Below, in pieces: positions 44,133-55,362 of a stretch of 64,000 nt of DNA. Made by a program: the position numbers and the translations under genes. This DNA is from Lactuca virosa. Its lineage: Eukaryota; Streptophyta; Magnoliopsida; Asterales; Asteraceae. The stretch covers positions 124,706,105 through 124,770,104 of the forward strand of contig CAKMRJ010005634.1 of assembly GCA_928212115.1 (NCBI GenBank). Reading direction: 5' to 3'. Position 1 is the stretch's first letter, and each line of letters starts with the position of its first letter. A model generated the notes under the pieces. It made no database searches. It had not been told where the DNA came from and was given only the letters and a program-made list of their open reading frames with translations.

Positions 44133-45651
44133 AAATTTTCCCGCGCCTTGATTTATGGTTATCTGAGCATCGACCTACATCCCTATGATGCAGTCCGGGT
44201 AACAGGGTAGGAGTAAGTGTATCGGAAAGCCATAAATCGGGTGTCGTTCCTCTAAGTTATCTTTAAATTGGAGAGGCACACTCTCCGGCTTTGAAAAGAT
44301 TTGAAAGAGCTTCGGAACGATGATTACACAAGAAAAAGACATGAAAGTTTATGGCTAAACACTCTCAATCGAGGTTTTGGGTTCCGATCTAATTATATTA
44401 ATCGCGACGGGAAAGACGAATTTTCCTAACACATAGTGTGAGCAGTGTAATCACTATCTTACTAAATTGTATTATTTTATGGGTTATTAGCATGACGTTA
44501 AGGAGGTAGAAACACTTCTCGGGCTCCATGCATTGGCTCCCTCCGTCCACCTCTTATTCCTGACTGGAACAAGCGTTGGTTTCCTTCGGGTATCTATATA
44601 GGGTTCTCCGCTCTCGTAGACATATTGAATTTCTGCTCCGCCTTACTTCCGATTCTGACTCTGAGTGTCATCTCTTCATAATGGATGATTGGAATCTCGG
44701 AAGTTCAGGCGAATTTCCACCGATGTCCCTAAAAGGTATAGGCACATGGTGATTTCAATAGCCTCGTCCCTGTTCATTTATTTCCTAATTGGAAATCTTC
44801 TCAATGAACCTCTTCTGGGTCTGTATCGACTCTTCTGCCGATTACTGGAATGGATAAGGCTTCCTTAAAGGGGTTTGCGTGAGAATTGAAATATCTAAAG
44901 AATCTTAAGAGATTATTAAAATATTTCACTGGGTGACCTATATCGAGTCCTGCTGCAATTACATAGTGTACACAAATCATATATAACTTAGATCTGATAG
45001 GCCTTCGAATATGTGATACTACCCTATATCCACATCCAAACAAGGAAAAGGAAGTAGAGCGAAACCACACATTCTTAGCCTATGAGATCCTCACTATATA
45101 TAACCTTGGGAGCATACACTCTGTAATCATAGGTCTATCAATAAGGATCTCTTTTAGTTTCCACGCAAGGTTATTTATGGTTCCCAAAATACCCCTATAG
45201 TATTTTAATTACATGTTTGATTCTTAACTTCTGAACATGCTTTTGGGTTTATTGCGAGTCTTTTAGTATCCTAAAATACTCCTATAGTATGTTAACTTTA
45301 TGTTTGGCTCTAGCATTCCTATTTGGTAAGTTTCAGATTCATCGCAACACCACCATCACTCCCAAGCACACGTTAGTCGCATCTCGAATAAATGTAGTTG
45401 ATCAGGTTACATTTATTCCAGCTTACGATTACATAACTGCCCAGGTTTGACGGTAATGCTCAACATTTAAAGACTTTTATTCTTGTTCTTCTTGAGATAC
45501 TTGTTCGGGTTTTTATATTCTGGATGTTCTTATACTTTTGTAAAATATGGTTATATTTTAAAGTATAATTCCTGGTCAGAGTATTTTATCCCATTGTATT
45601 TATAGGTTGCATATCTTTTATGATTTGATTTACTGAGCTCACTATAAACAA
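44133..45651. other. Gypsy 5' internal untranslated region
   Basis: Between the primer-binding site and gag I see no coding sequence. A third internal copy of the foldback module is centred at 45,030-45,051. Confidence 0.5.
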
Positions 45652-45664
45652 TGCTCTGATACCA
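45652..45664 (-). promoter_or_regulatory. Gypsy primer-binding site, initiator-Met tRNA
   Basis: TGGTATCAGAGCA on the minus strand is complementary to the 3' end of initiator Met-tRNA, two bases from the 5' LTR. It gives the element's orientation. Confidence 0.92.
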
Positions 45665-45666
45665 AT

Positions 45667-48600
45667 CTACACACCCCAAAACCGGAACGGCGGAAACGTT
45701 CTGGGGTGGAGGACGTCATGTCAAGTATCACAACATATGCAGTATAGTAATCAAGGTACAACAACCATTGCATTAATAGTAATAATTTTTACAAAGGATA
45801 CATTTAGCAACAACATCGAAAGTAAATACAGAGAATAATATAAAATGCAGCTAGGTACAAGGCTGTCTTCATAAAAGCTTCTGGAGTGTACCTGTCTACT
45901 GACGACCTGAGAATACAAGTTATTTTGAAAGAGAGTATCAGCATTTTAATGCTGGTGAGTTCATAAGTATTTTAATGACATTGATATAAATACATTTTAT
46001 TCATCAAAATGATCTCACAAATGATGGCAATTAGAATTTACAGAGTATTAGAATTTCTCCCAGAAAATCCTATATCTTCTAATAAAAGTAGTCTTCTACC
46101 AAGACCCGATTGTTTTATGTTTAAACGAATGAGTTTCCGTACTAAAAGCAGTCTTCTACCAAGACCTTACTGTTTTATTGTTTAAGGAATATTTTCCCCC
46201 AAAAGTTACTATCATTATCAAAATATAGTTTATACTTTAATGAATATGTGAAAGATCACAAGTAAAAGTAATAGGGAAAATAATGCTTTACTTCAGCAAT
46301 GACGTTGCTGTTTATAAGTAATAAAATACAACTCCAGGTAGTAGTAAGTGGACAATACACCTCGGGGAGTCTAAAGGAGTAAAATACAGACTCCAGGTGG
46401 TATTAAATGAACAATACACCTTGGGGAGTCTAAAGTAAATGAAATACAGACTCCAGGTGGTATTAAATGAACAAAACACCTTGGGGAGTCTAAAGTAACT
46501 TTTAATCCTAAGTAGGTTAGTTTAAAGGTTTAAAATGTGGCCTAGTGTATAACTTAGGAAAATATACTATGATGGTTTCATATGTAGAAAAATACCATGA
46601 TAATACTTATTACCTTAAAGCCATGAATTATAAGGTAATTGTAAAGATACTCGTAACCATACTGATTGACGGATGTAAACACGACGACCTGCTGGCGTCG
46701 AAATGAATGTGACATTTGTCACCCCTTGGCTTCGTCGGCCGGGACTGTAGCTAGTAGTCAGGTTGTGGGATGGTCTGTCTCGTATAGATCTACACACACA
46801 ATGCCCGCTCTCCCTCCAGGAGACTCTGGTTACCACTCGACAACGGTGAAATCTGCGTCATGAGGATGTATCTCGTGTTTTGATTTCTATATACCTTTCT
46901 TTTTACTATAAGTACAAGTTCTTAGAATGTAGATATAACTAAGTTCTCCTTCATGAAAGTTATGGTTGGTTTCTAAACTATACCTATTATAGTTTACTCG
47001 AGAGGTTATCTAGATGCCTTTGCTACCCAAAGGTGTTGAACTGGAATAAGAGTATTAACATCTAACCAGATATACATAATATATAACTAGGACTTCAACG
47101 ACACTCAGACAAATAACCGGATGCTCTAAGTCCACAACCAAACAAGGAACAGGAAATAAAGCGGGTTATCAGTCCTAAGTCCTTCAAACCCTACTTATAT
47201 AACTATATCTATATAGACATGAATCTATCAAGAATATAAGTTTAAAAGACTTTGATAAAAGCTTGGTAACTTAAAGGAGACTTTGGTACTTTAAAAGAGA
47301 TTTGAAAACAAAATATGAAAACCTTTAGCTGGATAAAACAGTTTAACATGCATAAATCTTTTTGCTATACAGTTATTAATCACATGTGGTTGATATAATA
47401 ACTTTGTAGTTCAACTTGTATTCCCCCCCCCATAAAAGCATTTAAAATCATTTAAAAAGGTTGATTAAGGGGTATGAACTCACCTGAAGTGGGTGATTCG
47501 GATGAACGGGTGGTATAGGATGCTAAGTGTCAAGTGAGGACTTGAACACACACGCGGATCCTATTGAGCATGCAATGATACATTTATGTATCTAATTAGT
47601 CATTTAATAACTAATTAAGCAAGTAAAGACACTCAAATACATGAAAACACTTTGTTTCAAGTGCTAGGAGTGCTAAGGGTTGCATCTTAAGAGAGTATGG
47701 CCTCACATTGGAGTTTACTCCCCATATGGTAGCACCATATGGGTTTACGGTTCTGGGACCATTTCCCCCATGCGTTTACGGCCGTAAACTCATGGAAATG
47801 GTGCCATTGGGTGTTTTAAGGTCCTACACCACACAAGGAAGTTAGCTAGACTCGAATCCAACGCTTAGGAAGTGACTAGGGCTCGAAATGGCCCTTCTTT
47901 GGAGTTTACGGTCCTTGGACCACTCCTTGGGAGTTTACGGTCGTAAACCCATGAGTTTACGGCCATAAACTCTTGGTCACCTCTACATTTTCATGTTTTG
48001 GGGTTTCTAGTTCATGCATGCAAGGTTCTAGTCCTTTACATAAGCCATAGAAGGTATTAGGGCACCTAAACCTCACTTGAAGGTGTTTACAGTCCAAGAA
48101 GATCTCCTTGAACCGTAAACACATATGTTCTTGGGGATTTTGATGTTCTTCAAGGGTTTAACATGTATTCTAAGCAAACAACTAGTTAGGAGGAGTGTAC
48201 TTACTTATGGGAAGCTTGTAGGAGTGTTTAAGGGCCAAGAACACTAGTGTGTGTTCTTGGTGTTTTGAAGAACACTTGGAAATCTAAGAAAAGAGGAGAT
48301 TTCCATGGATGAAATCGAGTATAAACACTAGATAAAGTGTTATATGAACAAATCAAGGAAGGAAACACTTACATTTTTGAAGGATTTGGAAGATGATCCT
48401 ATGATAGTTGAGAGAAAACTTGGGCGTTGTTGAACTAGGAGGTGGGAAATGAAAGAATGAAGGGTAAACTCATGCTATATGCATGAGTTCATGGTCAAAG
48501 GGCGTTTATGGCCCAAACTCCCTTGTTTGGCCATAAACACCTACTCAAGGTGTTAAATGTTTACTTGTTCCACAACACTCCTAACGGATACTTCCATTTA

Positions 48601-48740
48601 TTTGTTCGTTTGACAGAAAAATTAATATAAAACACCCAAACGAACTTAAAACCGGCCAAAAATGTATTGAGATGAATTTGACCATTATTTGATGTGCTTG
48701 ACTGCAGAGTTTATACAAATGGAAATTTCGGGTTGTCACA
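45667..48740 (-). mobile_element. 5' LTR of the 11.2-kb Gypsy element
   Basis: Near-identical to 37,515-40,645 but with one fewer 60-base tandem unit and scattered substitutions, including a run of C near 47,424. The primer-side terminus reads CTACACACCCC where the partner has TGTCACACCCC, so its terminal TG/CA is mutated. The distal end GTTGTCACA is followed by the GTTTT duplication. Confidence 0.92.
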
Positions 48741-48745
48741 GTTTT
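48741..48745. repeat. Target-site duplication GTTTT, right copy
   Basis: Matches 37,510-37,514. Copia C1 sequence resumes immediately after it. Confidence 0.92.
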
Positions 48746-49657
48746 GAGCAAAAGTTACATTTCTTTGTTTTTGAATAGTAGGTGTTTGAACTTGTTTTTA
48801 AACATTAGATTGACATTTTGGAAATTCATTTTGCTTTTGAGTAGACTTATTTTGAAAAAGTCTTAAAAACTTTTTGTTTTTGAAAAGTCTTGACATTTTT
48901 CCAATAGACTTTGTTTCGTGCTTATGACATCGAAACACCTTCCTATCTTGCAACTTTTTGAACATTTTCAATAAAGATTTGGGGCTTTTGTCTTTTGATT
49001 TTGCAAAACAATTTCACTTGTTTGAACATCAAATTTTAATTTTTCATAGTCTACTTCCCAAACTCATTTTGATTTTTGTCTTTGACAATTAGTTGAGTTT
49101 TTGTTTAAACTATTTCAACCGTGATTTGGTTCGAGAAGAAACCTTCTTTTCTCACACCTTTGTTATCTTCTTCAACAATTTTGTTTATCTCAGGATTCAT
49201 TTTGTCAACATTTCCTATAGTAACAAACACTTGATTTGGGAACACAACTGCATCGATACATTTGAAAGACGAATAGACGACTGCGTTGGATTCAAGATAA
49301 TGAGAACCTTTATCTTTTATCACCTTTTCGAACTGCTCTATTTCTCCATAAACCTGTTCGACAACAACTCGGGGAATAGTTGTTTCAATCGAAACGTCAT
49401 CCTCATCACTATCACTATCACAGTCTTCGACAACCAATTGGTCATAATCATGAGCTGGATGTAGAGGGTTGGTCAGTGTTAACCTTCTTCATTGAATCAT
49501 GAAAAATTTCTTTGCCCTTGGCCATTGAAGTGACATTAATGACAGATAATTGAGAACAATCAACAGTTTCCTCTTCCTCAATTTCACTGATATTGTCAGA
49601 ATCGTATTCGATATAAGCAAAATTTTGTTGAGACTCTAATGGCAAAGTCTCAGTCAT
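48746..49657 (-). pseudogene. C1 gag tail, proximal part
   Basis: Two minus-strand open blocks: MTETLPLESQQNFAYIEYDS with a following acidic stretch (49,448-49,657), and VVEDCDSDSDEDDVSIETT with a helical segment (49,105-49,437). Acidic, low-conservation sequence like this lies between the zinc knuckle and the protease in SIRE-type gag. Stops separate the blocks. Confidence 0.6.
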
Positions 49658-50238
49658 TTTAAAATTTTGATTAGTTCAGTTTTAGAAAGAGTTTCATTAA
49701 CAATGTGCACTAAATGATCAGCATTCAAACATTCATCAATTTTAACAATTCCATAAGCATATGAATCACTTGGCACTTTATCGAATTCTAATATTTTCTA
49801 TTCTCAATCATAGGAAGTAGCATCGGTTTCTCTCTTTCGTATTCTAAGAAAGGCAATAACTTCCTATGTTGCTCTTTTCATATATATGAATAGTGATGAA
49901 GATTAGTTAATTTGGCATACAATATTTTAGCACTATTACAGTAAATGTTTCGATGTTTCATTAACAAAATACTGTCTGCACTAACTGAATCCCTATCTAG
50001 AGTCATATTTTGCAATTGCAGCTCTAGACTACCTATTCCTACTATTCTTAAACTCCAAATGATTTTGAGTATCTAGCAACAAGGTTTCGAACGCCTAGCT
50101 TCGCTACTAACAGAAATTAGCATATCATTAACATATGAGAGAGTATCATCAAAATCAGATAAAATTGTAAGATAAGAACTTCAAGGAATATCAAACGATT
50201 CAAGAAGAGAACTTACCTTCAATGTCGTAGGTGACTTA
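49658..50238. other. C1 gag tail, decayed part
   Basis: AT-rich minus-strand continuation of C1 gag with many stops and no recognisable domain. Confidence 0.4.
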
Positions 50239-50908
50239 TCAGCTCCTATTGACTTCAAATTGTGGAAACATTGCACCATGGGTCGGGTTTCTCATCTCTT
50301 CATCGTCTGAACCAGATGACCAAATCTGGTAAGTTCCATCTTCTTCATTTCCTCCCTTCGTGACCAACGACAAACCTTTGGTCTTCGCTCTCACTTCTTC
50401 CATCCTTTCAACATAGTACGCCTCGTCTTTAGCTCTCTCCTTCTTCTCCTCTTTCTTTCTCAGCATGTAATCTACTGCAAGATGATTTTCACCATTACAG
50501 TAATTACAATTGAACCCTGAATCTCCGGTCAGCGTCTGCTCATCCTTCTCAACAACACTCTTGCTTTCTTTCTTCTCTTCCTTTGACTCCACTCTTGTTC
50601 CTTTTACAGATGAAATGTTACCCTTGAATTCATTGTTGCTTTTGTATTTCCGATTGAAAGGCTTCTTAAATAAAGTTTTCACTTTATTGTTTGAATAAAA
50701 CGCCACGGCCTCATCCTCTGAATTCATCAGAAATCCTTCATCTTCAGAACCAACTTGTTCAGCAGCTTCAATCCCAGAGTCTTTTGCTGAAACCTTCGAC
50801 ATCAAGGCCAGAGAACCTCCTAGAGTCATCATTTATTCCTCAGCAATTTCATTGATTTCGCTTCCATGAGCTTTGAGCACATATACAAGTCTCCCAATGA
50901 ATGGCCAT
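50239..50908 (-). pseudogene. C1 gag, end of capsid domain and zinc knuckle
   Basis: From 50,908 the minus strand reads HSLGDLY and, one frame over, VLKAHGSEINEIAEE followed by TAA where the family has Ser (TCA). The next ORF (50,832) continues MMTLGGSLALMSKVSAKDS, through a Lys-rich segment, to the zinc knuckle CNYCNGENHLAVDYM. Here the last Cys of C-x2-C-x4-H-x4-C is Tyr, so metal binding should be lost. The sequence joins seamlessly to 56,853 (TQQSFDG) once the Athila-like insert is removed. Confidence 0.82.
50904..50908. repeat. Target-site duplication GCCAT, left copy
   Basis: GCCAT directly before the LTR start at 50,909. Repeated at 56,848-56,852. Confidence 0.9.
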
Positions 50909-52391
50909 TGTTAGGTGCAATTTGTGCACCTTTTTGCACACCTTTTAGTCCCATTTCATGCATCTATTTAGCATAATTGTTCTTCCTTTTTCTTGCATTT
51001 CATCATATTCATGTTAGTCTCTAGAACAACCTTATTTGCACACTTTCATGTCTTTTTCAGGTAAACCGGAGCTTGGAATGCGCTTTGGGAGGTGCCAGGA
51101 AGCATTGGTGAAGATTTCAGGATGATCGGACGAAGAACGGAAAAGTTGGAAAAATCAAGTTTGGATTCAGAGTCAGAGGGGTACACGGGTCGTGTTGGAT
51201 TTACACTGAAAAGTGAGCACGGGCGTGTTTGACCAAGAAGAAGCTGTTGACCATGCTGAACACGGGCCGTGTCAGTTTAGTGCAAATCAACACGGGCCGT
51301 GTTGACTGCTGAACACGACCCGTGTCATTTTAGCCTATTTTGACACGGGCCGTGTTCGACCCAAAAACTGTCTTTTGGCAGTTTTTCCTATTTTTCATAT
51401 CACGGGAATTGGGTCATTTTTACATACAAAGAACATACCAGCGCACTTTTGGAGAGGAGAATTCATGGTTTTTAGCAAGGGTTTGTCCGTTAATCATTGG
51501 GAAACATTTTAATTTGTTCTTTGTAAGCACTTTAGCACTTAATTTCATCTTTTAAACTTGTTAATCTTGTTCTACCCATGTGTGGCTAGAACCCTAACTT
51601 CTCCAATTTCATGTTTTGACTTTTTGGTTGTGAATCAAATCATATGACCTGATGTTTGTGTTTAATTTCTATCTAGTGAAACTGATTTTATTTCAATCGA
51701 ATGTTTGATTCTAATAATGATTCTTATTGGCCATTTGAATTAGGGTTAGGTCATTCAAGTTATTCATTTTGCAAAAACCGTAATTGTTTTGTGAATTGAA
51801 CTAAGTAACAAGCATTAAATTGATTTCTTATGAATGAATTTAGTGTAAATCTTTCCACACATTCTTACGCTCCCGAGCTTGTGAGGAGTATTGGGTGTTA
51901 TTGGAAACATTCACAATAAGCTTAATGCAATCTTTTAATCTAATTCTAAGAGCTTGTTTAGATTAGGTTAACAAGGTTAGGATTAATCAAATATCTTGTT
52001 TTGATTGATTAACGTGGTGAATGAAAAGTGTTAGAGCTTGTTAACACTTTCAAGTACCAACTTAGATAGAATGAAACAAATGTCTTGTCATCTTTGATTC
52101 TCATTGCTGGATTGTCATACATGAAGTTGGAGTCCTTACAAAAATCTGAACTTAATTCATTCGTTAGTTGTTTACTCGTGTTTTAAATTTGTTTGTTTAA
52201 TCATTGCATTCAAAACCCCCCTCTTAATCTTTTGTGAACAAATACCTTACGCAAAACAGGTATAGACTGATTGTCCCGTGTCTTTGTGGATCGAACCTAC
52301 TTGCCTTGTACTACCTTTCTAGTGCAATATAGTGGGATTATTTTGGAGTATATCGTACCCTTATTATTTGTTGGGTCTAACACGCCTAACA
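50909..52391 (+). mobile_element. 5' LTR of the Athila/Tat-like element
   Basis: Bounded by TGTTAGG and CCTAACA. Near 51,181-51,355 it carries six palindrome-like blocks related to ACACGGGCCGTGT. It is near-identical to 55,363-56,847. Confidence 0.92.
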
Positions 52392-52394
52392 AAT

Positions 52395-52413
52395 TGGCGC
52401 CGTTTCCGGGGAC
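52395..52413 (+). promoter_or_regulatory. Primer-binding site, Asp-tRNA type
   Basis: TGGCGCCGTTTCCGGGGAC, three bases after the 5' LTR. It matches the complement of the 3' end of plant tRNA-Asp with one mismatch (T for G), the primer type of Athila-like elements. Confidence 0.85.
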
Positions 52414-52518
52414 ACGGTGTTACTAATTGTTTATGCCTAGATTTTTGTGAGCAGGTACATCTCTATAAAAAAACAAAAAAAAATTAAAAAAAAACAGAAA
52501 AAAAAGTGTCGCTCATAA

Positions 52519-53568
52519 ATGAATACTCCTTACATAAAAGACCAACTTTCTGAGCTAGCTCAGTTAGTTATGATGATTGGAAATGACCAAAGTACGCAAC
52601 CCACACCTATTCCTTGCGATTTTTGCACTCAAAATGGACATCATTCCGATATGTGTCCATATATACAAGGAGAATGGGACGAAGTGCAAGAAATGGGAAG
52701 CTACTACTGCCAAACCAATGGGGTTATGATCAAACTCAACATGATCAATGGTGGGAAAACAACCAAGCTTGGGGAAACAACCAATGCCAAAACCCATAGC
52801 AAGCTTGGGGAAATGACCAATACCAACTAACTCCACAGTTCCAACAACTATATTCTCCACCTCCCCAATAACCTGAAACGTCGAGCATGTCCTTGGAAGA
52901 CATTGTCAAAAGCATTGCCACTACTACCCAGATCTTCCAAGAAACAACCAAAGCTAGCCTCAAAAGCTTAGAGCAACAAATTTCACAACTTACTTAATCT
53001 GTGAGTTTATTGGAAACTCGGGGAAAACTACCATCGCAGACGGAGGAGGACCCAAGGCATACCGTTTCTTCCATCACCTTGAACGATGGGAAAAATGTTG
53101 ATGACCCAAGATTCCAATTAGAAGATGGGGAAGAGGAGGAAGAAGTAAGAAGTGGAGAAGGTTGTCAAGGAAGAAGTAGAAATTAAGAATGTTGACATGG
53201 AAGTTGTACAGGAGGTGTTGGAGGTTGACAAAAAAGAGGCTGAGCCACCGACTACCAATGAGAAACTCCTTTCACCGGTAGACCAACCACAAGAGCCGAA
53301 AACGACAAATTTGCTAGACCCTTAAAGGGATATGTACCCTGAGAAGGAAGACACCAAACCGGTCATCAAATCAACCACCTTATCAAAGAAGGAAGATTTG
53401 ACCACCTTACTGGACAAGTTTAAGAAAGGGGTCGACTGGACGATTTTTGTCATTAAGGGTCTAAGTCCAACATGCTTCCCACGCAAAAAGAAAGTCAAGT
53501 ACAAGATAAGTGTTCCATTGAAGCAGGTGGCAAAAAGTTTAGTAAGTTGGAGAGCCCCACATACTTAG
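52519..53568 (+). pseudogene. Athila/Tat-like gag remnant
   Basis: The first ORF (52,519-52,830) contains CDFCTQNGHHSDMCPYIQG, a zinc-knuckle-like block, and an Asn/Gln/Trp-rich tail with repeated QAWGN-type units when read across frames. Downstream blocks are SLEDIVKSIATTTQIFQETT (52,890), TRGKLPSQTEEDPRHTVSS with ITLNDGK (53,001-53,186) and KSTTLSKKEDLTTLLDKFKK (53,332-53,568). The LPSQTE-x-x-P-x-x-x-V-x-x-I-T-L-x-x-G-K segment is characteristic of Athila/Tat gag. The capsid N-terminal half is missing and four frameshifts or stops separate the blocks. Confidence 0.82.
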
Positions 53569-55325
53569 ATTGATGCATATTCAGGGGTCATGTCGAGCCA
53601 ACGACTTTAAAAAAGGGCCGCTAACCGGGAGGCAACCCGGGGGTATTTTTGTCCTTTTTTTAAAACTTTTTAGTCTTTGGTAAATTTCAAAATTTTAATG
53701 TCCCAAATGGTTATAAACCTGTTTTTGCCTAGAAAATGACTCTCGGGCTCCAAAACTATTTCACGAATAGCTTGGGGAAGATGAAGAGAAGGTTCTCACC
53801 ACAATTGTTAGAGTCTAAGAATGATTCGGTAAATTCTTTCCATATCTTTAATCGTCCACATTTTGCTTAAAATTTCAATTTGTGTGCACTTATGACTGTT
53901 TTGGACCTTACCCGACCCGACTACCATCCCGCACCACCTTTCGGTGATTAGGTTGTTCCACCCTCTCCGAGCATTGGGGACGATGCTTATCTTTAATCTT
54001 GGGGAGGGGTAGAGTTGTACATTAGGTTTATCCATGCATTTCATTTTCATATTCATGCATAAAAAAACTCAAAAAGATTTTAGCCTTCTTATTTTCTTTT
54101 TCTTGCATTCTGCATTTTAAAATCTATAAAACCCAAAATATTTTCTAGTTTTTGCATCCCATTTTCATTCATTGTTTCCAAAAAAAAAACTTTAATACGA
54201 GATGAATACATTCTTTACATACAATAGCTTCATGAAGTGGGAAAAAGAGAATTCAAATGAAAAAAATTATGAGGCGACCGGATAGTTACCGGAAGTGTAG
54301 AATTAGCTGTCATAACTAGGGGGCTCAAACACCGTAATTCGAGACCCCAGCCTTAGATAATAAAAAAATGGCACACTGAAACGTTTTTTGTGGGCGGTAA
54401 TAAGAACTTTAGGATGATTTGCTTTTGAATGTTTAAAAAGAATCCTTATCGACAACTCTGAACCCACAGAACACGAACCTATTTGTTGACACGCGTTACC
54501 CTCGCGGTAACAGAGAGCTTAAGTATTAGATCCACATAGTCAAGAAGGAAGAAAGGGTACAACTGTCATATTCAGTACCCAAATCAGAATTTCAAGTACT
54601 CAAACGAAGAAATTTTCAGAAATTAAAAATATTGAAGAACTCAAGCTCAAAACGAAGATACAAATCCAATTTCAATCAAAAATCAAAAGCCATCTCAAAG
54701 TCAAATCTGGCAAATGAAGAACTGTGTGATATGATACTTGTGGCTCTCAAAAAAGTGAAAGCATAGGAGCTGGGCCCCTTCGGGTGGGCTCACTGTTTCA
54801 ACGAAAGTTGATTCGCCGTGACGGGTTCTTAAGGATGCGTCGATTCTGATTCTTGACTATCTAGTCTTAAGGACATGAGATCCCGAACTGTTTTATTTTC
54901 GCTCGCAAAAGCTAATTAAGGTATAAAGTTTAAATAAAACTATGGTTGGATTATTGGATTACACAGTTTCGTGGTCTTCCTCACTTTGGGAGTCTGTGAT
55001 ATGTGGAAGGTAGCAGGATGGTCGCCTAGGTATTAATGATTGGAGCCCCATTGATGTAAATTCTGATCGTATATGTCCATATTTATAAAAATAAATAAAA
55101 AATATTACTTGTGTTCTTAAATTTTTTCTTTGGTTCATTTTTCTTCCTTAAGTATCTTTTGTACATATGTTTCTTTTTCATGATCTTCATTGCATGCATT
55201 CATTCTTAGCTTTTAGGATCTTTATATCCCCATTTGTTCTATGTTTCTTTTTGCCATCTAGAAATCTTCCTATTTGTCCGTTCTTGTTCTTTCTTGAGGA
55301 CAAGAAAGGTCTAAGCTCGGGGAGA
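53569..55325. other. Athila/Tat-like 3' untranslated region
   Basis: Non-coding. It starts with the conserved post-pol block of this group (GTCGAGCCAACGAC and GGGAGGCAACCC, 53,593-53,641) and ends with a polypurine tract CTCGGGGAGATTTG (55,316-55,329). No pol sequence is visible. Confidence 0.7.
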
Positions 55326-55362
55326 TTTGAGCACATATACAAGTCTCCCAATGAATGGCCAT
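55326..55362 (+). repeat. 37-bp copy of target-site flank between polypurine tract and 3' LTR
   Basis: This tract, TTTGAGCACATATACAAG and the following 19 bases to GGCCAT, is identical to 50,872-50,908, the host Copia gag sequence left of the 5' LTR. The polypurine tract should adjoin the LTR directly. The four bases TTTG at its left edge are also expected at the polypurine tract/LTR junction, so the breakpoint shows microhomology. Confidence 0.9.

Larger units (their letters stand above)
37515..48740 (-). mobile_element. Ty3/Gypsy element with two 3.1-kb LTRs, internally deleted
   Basis: LTRs at 37,515-40,645 and 45,667-48,740 are near-identical. The 5-bp duplication GTTTT is perfect. On the minus strand the order is 5' LTR, initiator-Met primer-binding site, gag remnant, residual pol C-terminus, polypurine tract and 3' LTR. 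The roughly 5-kb internal region lacks recognisable protease, reverse transcriptase and RNase H, so it is non-autonomous. The residual integrase C-terminus and the primer type suggest a Tekay/Del-like lineage, but this is inference. It split the gag of Copia C1. Confidence 0.92.

Noticed and set aside
49093..49464. 123-codon plus-strand frame
   Set aside because: It is the antisense shadow of the better supported C1 gag tail on the minus strand.
50872..50908. LTR start placed at TGAGCAC (50,874/55,328) because the two LTR regions are identical from there
   Set aside because: The 5-bp duplication GCCAT at 50,904 and 56,848, and seamless host gag reading across it, fix the LTR start at TGTTAGG (50,909). 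The extra upstream identity is explained as a copied flank.
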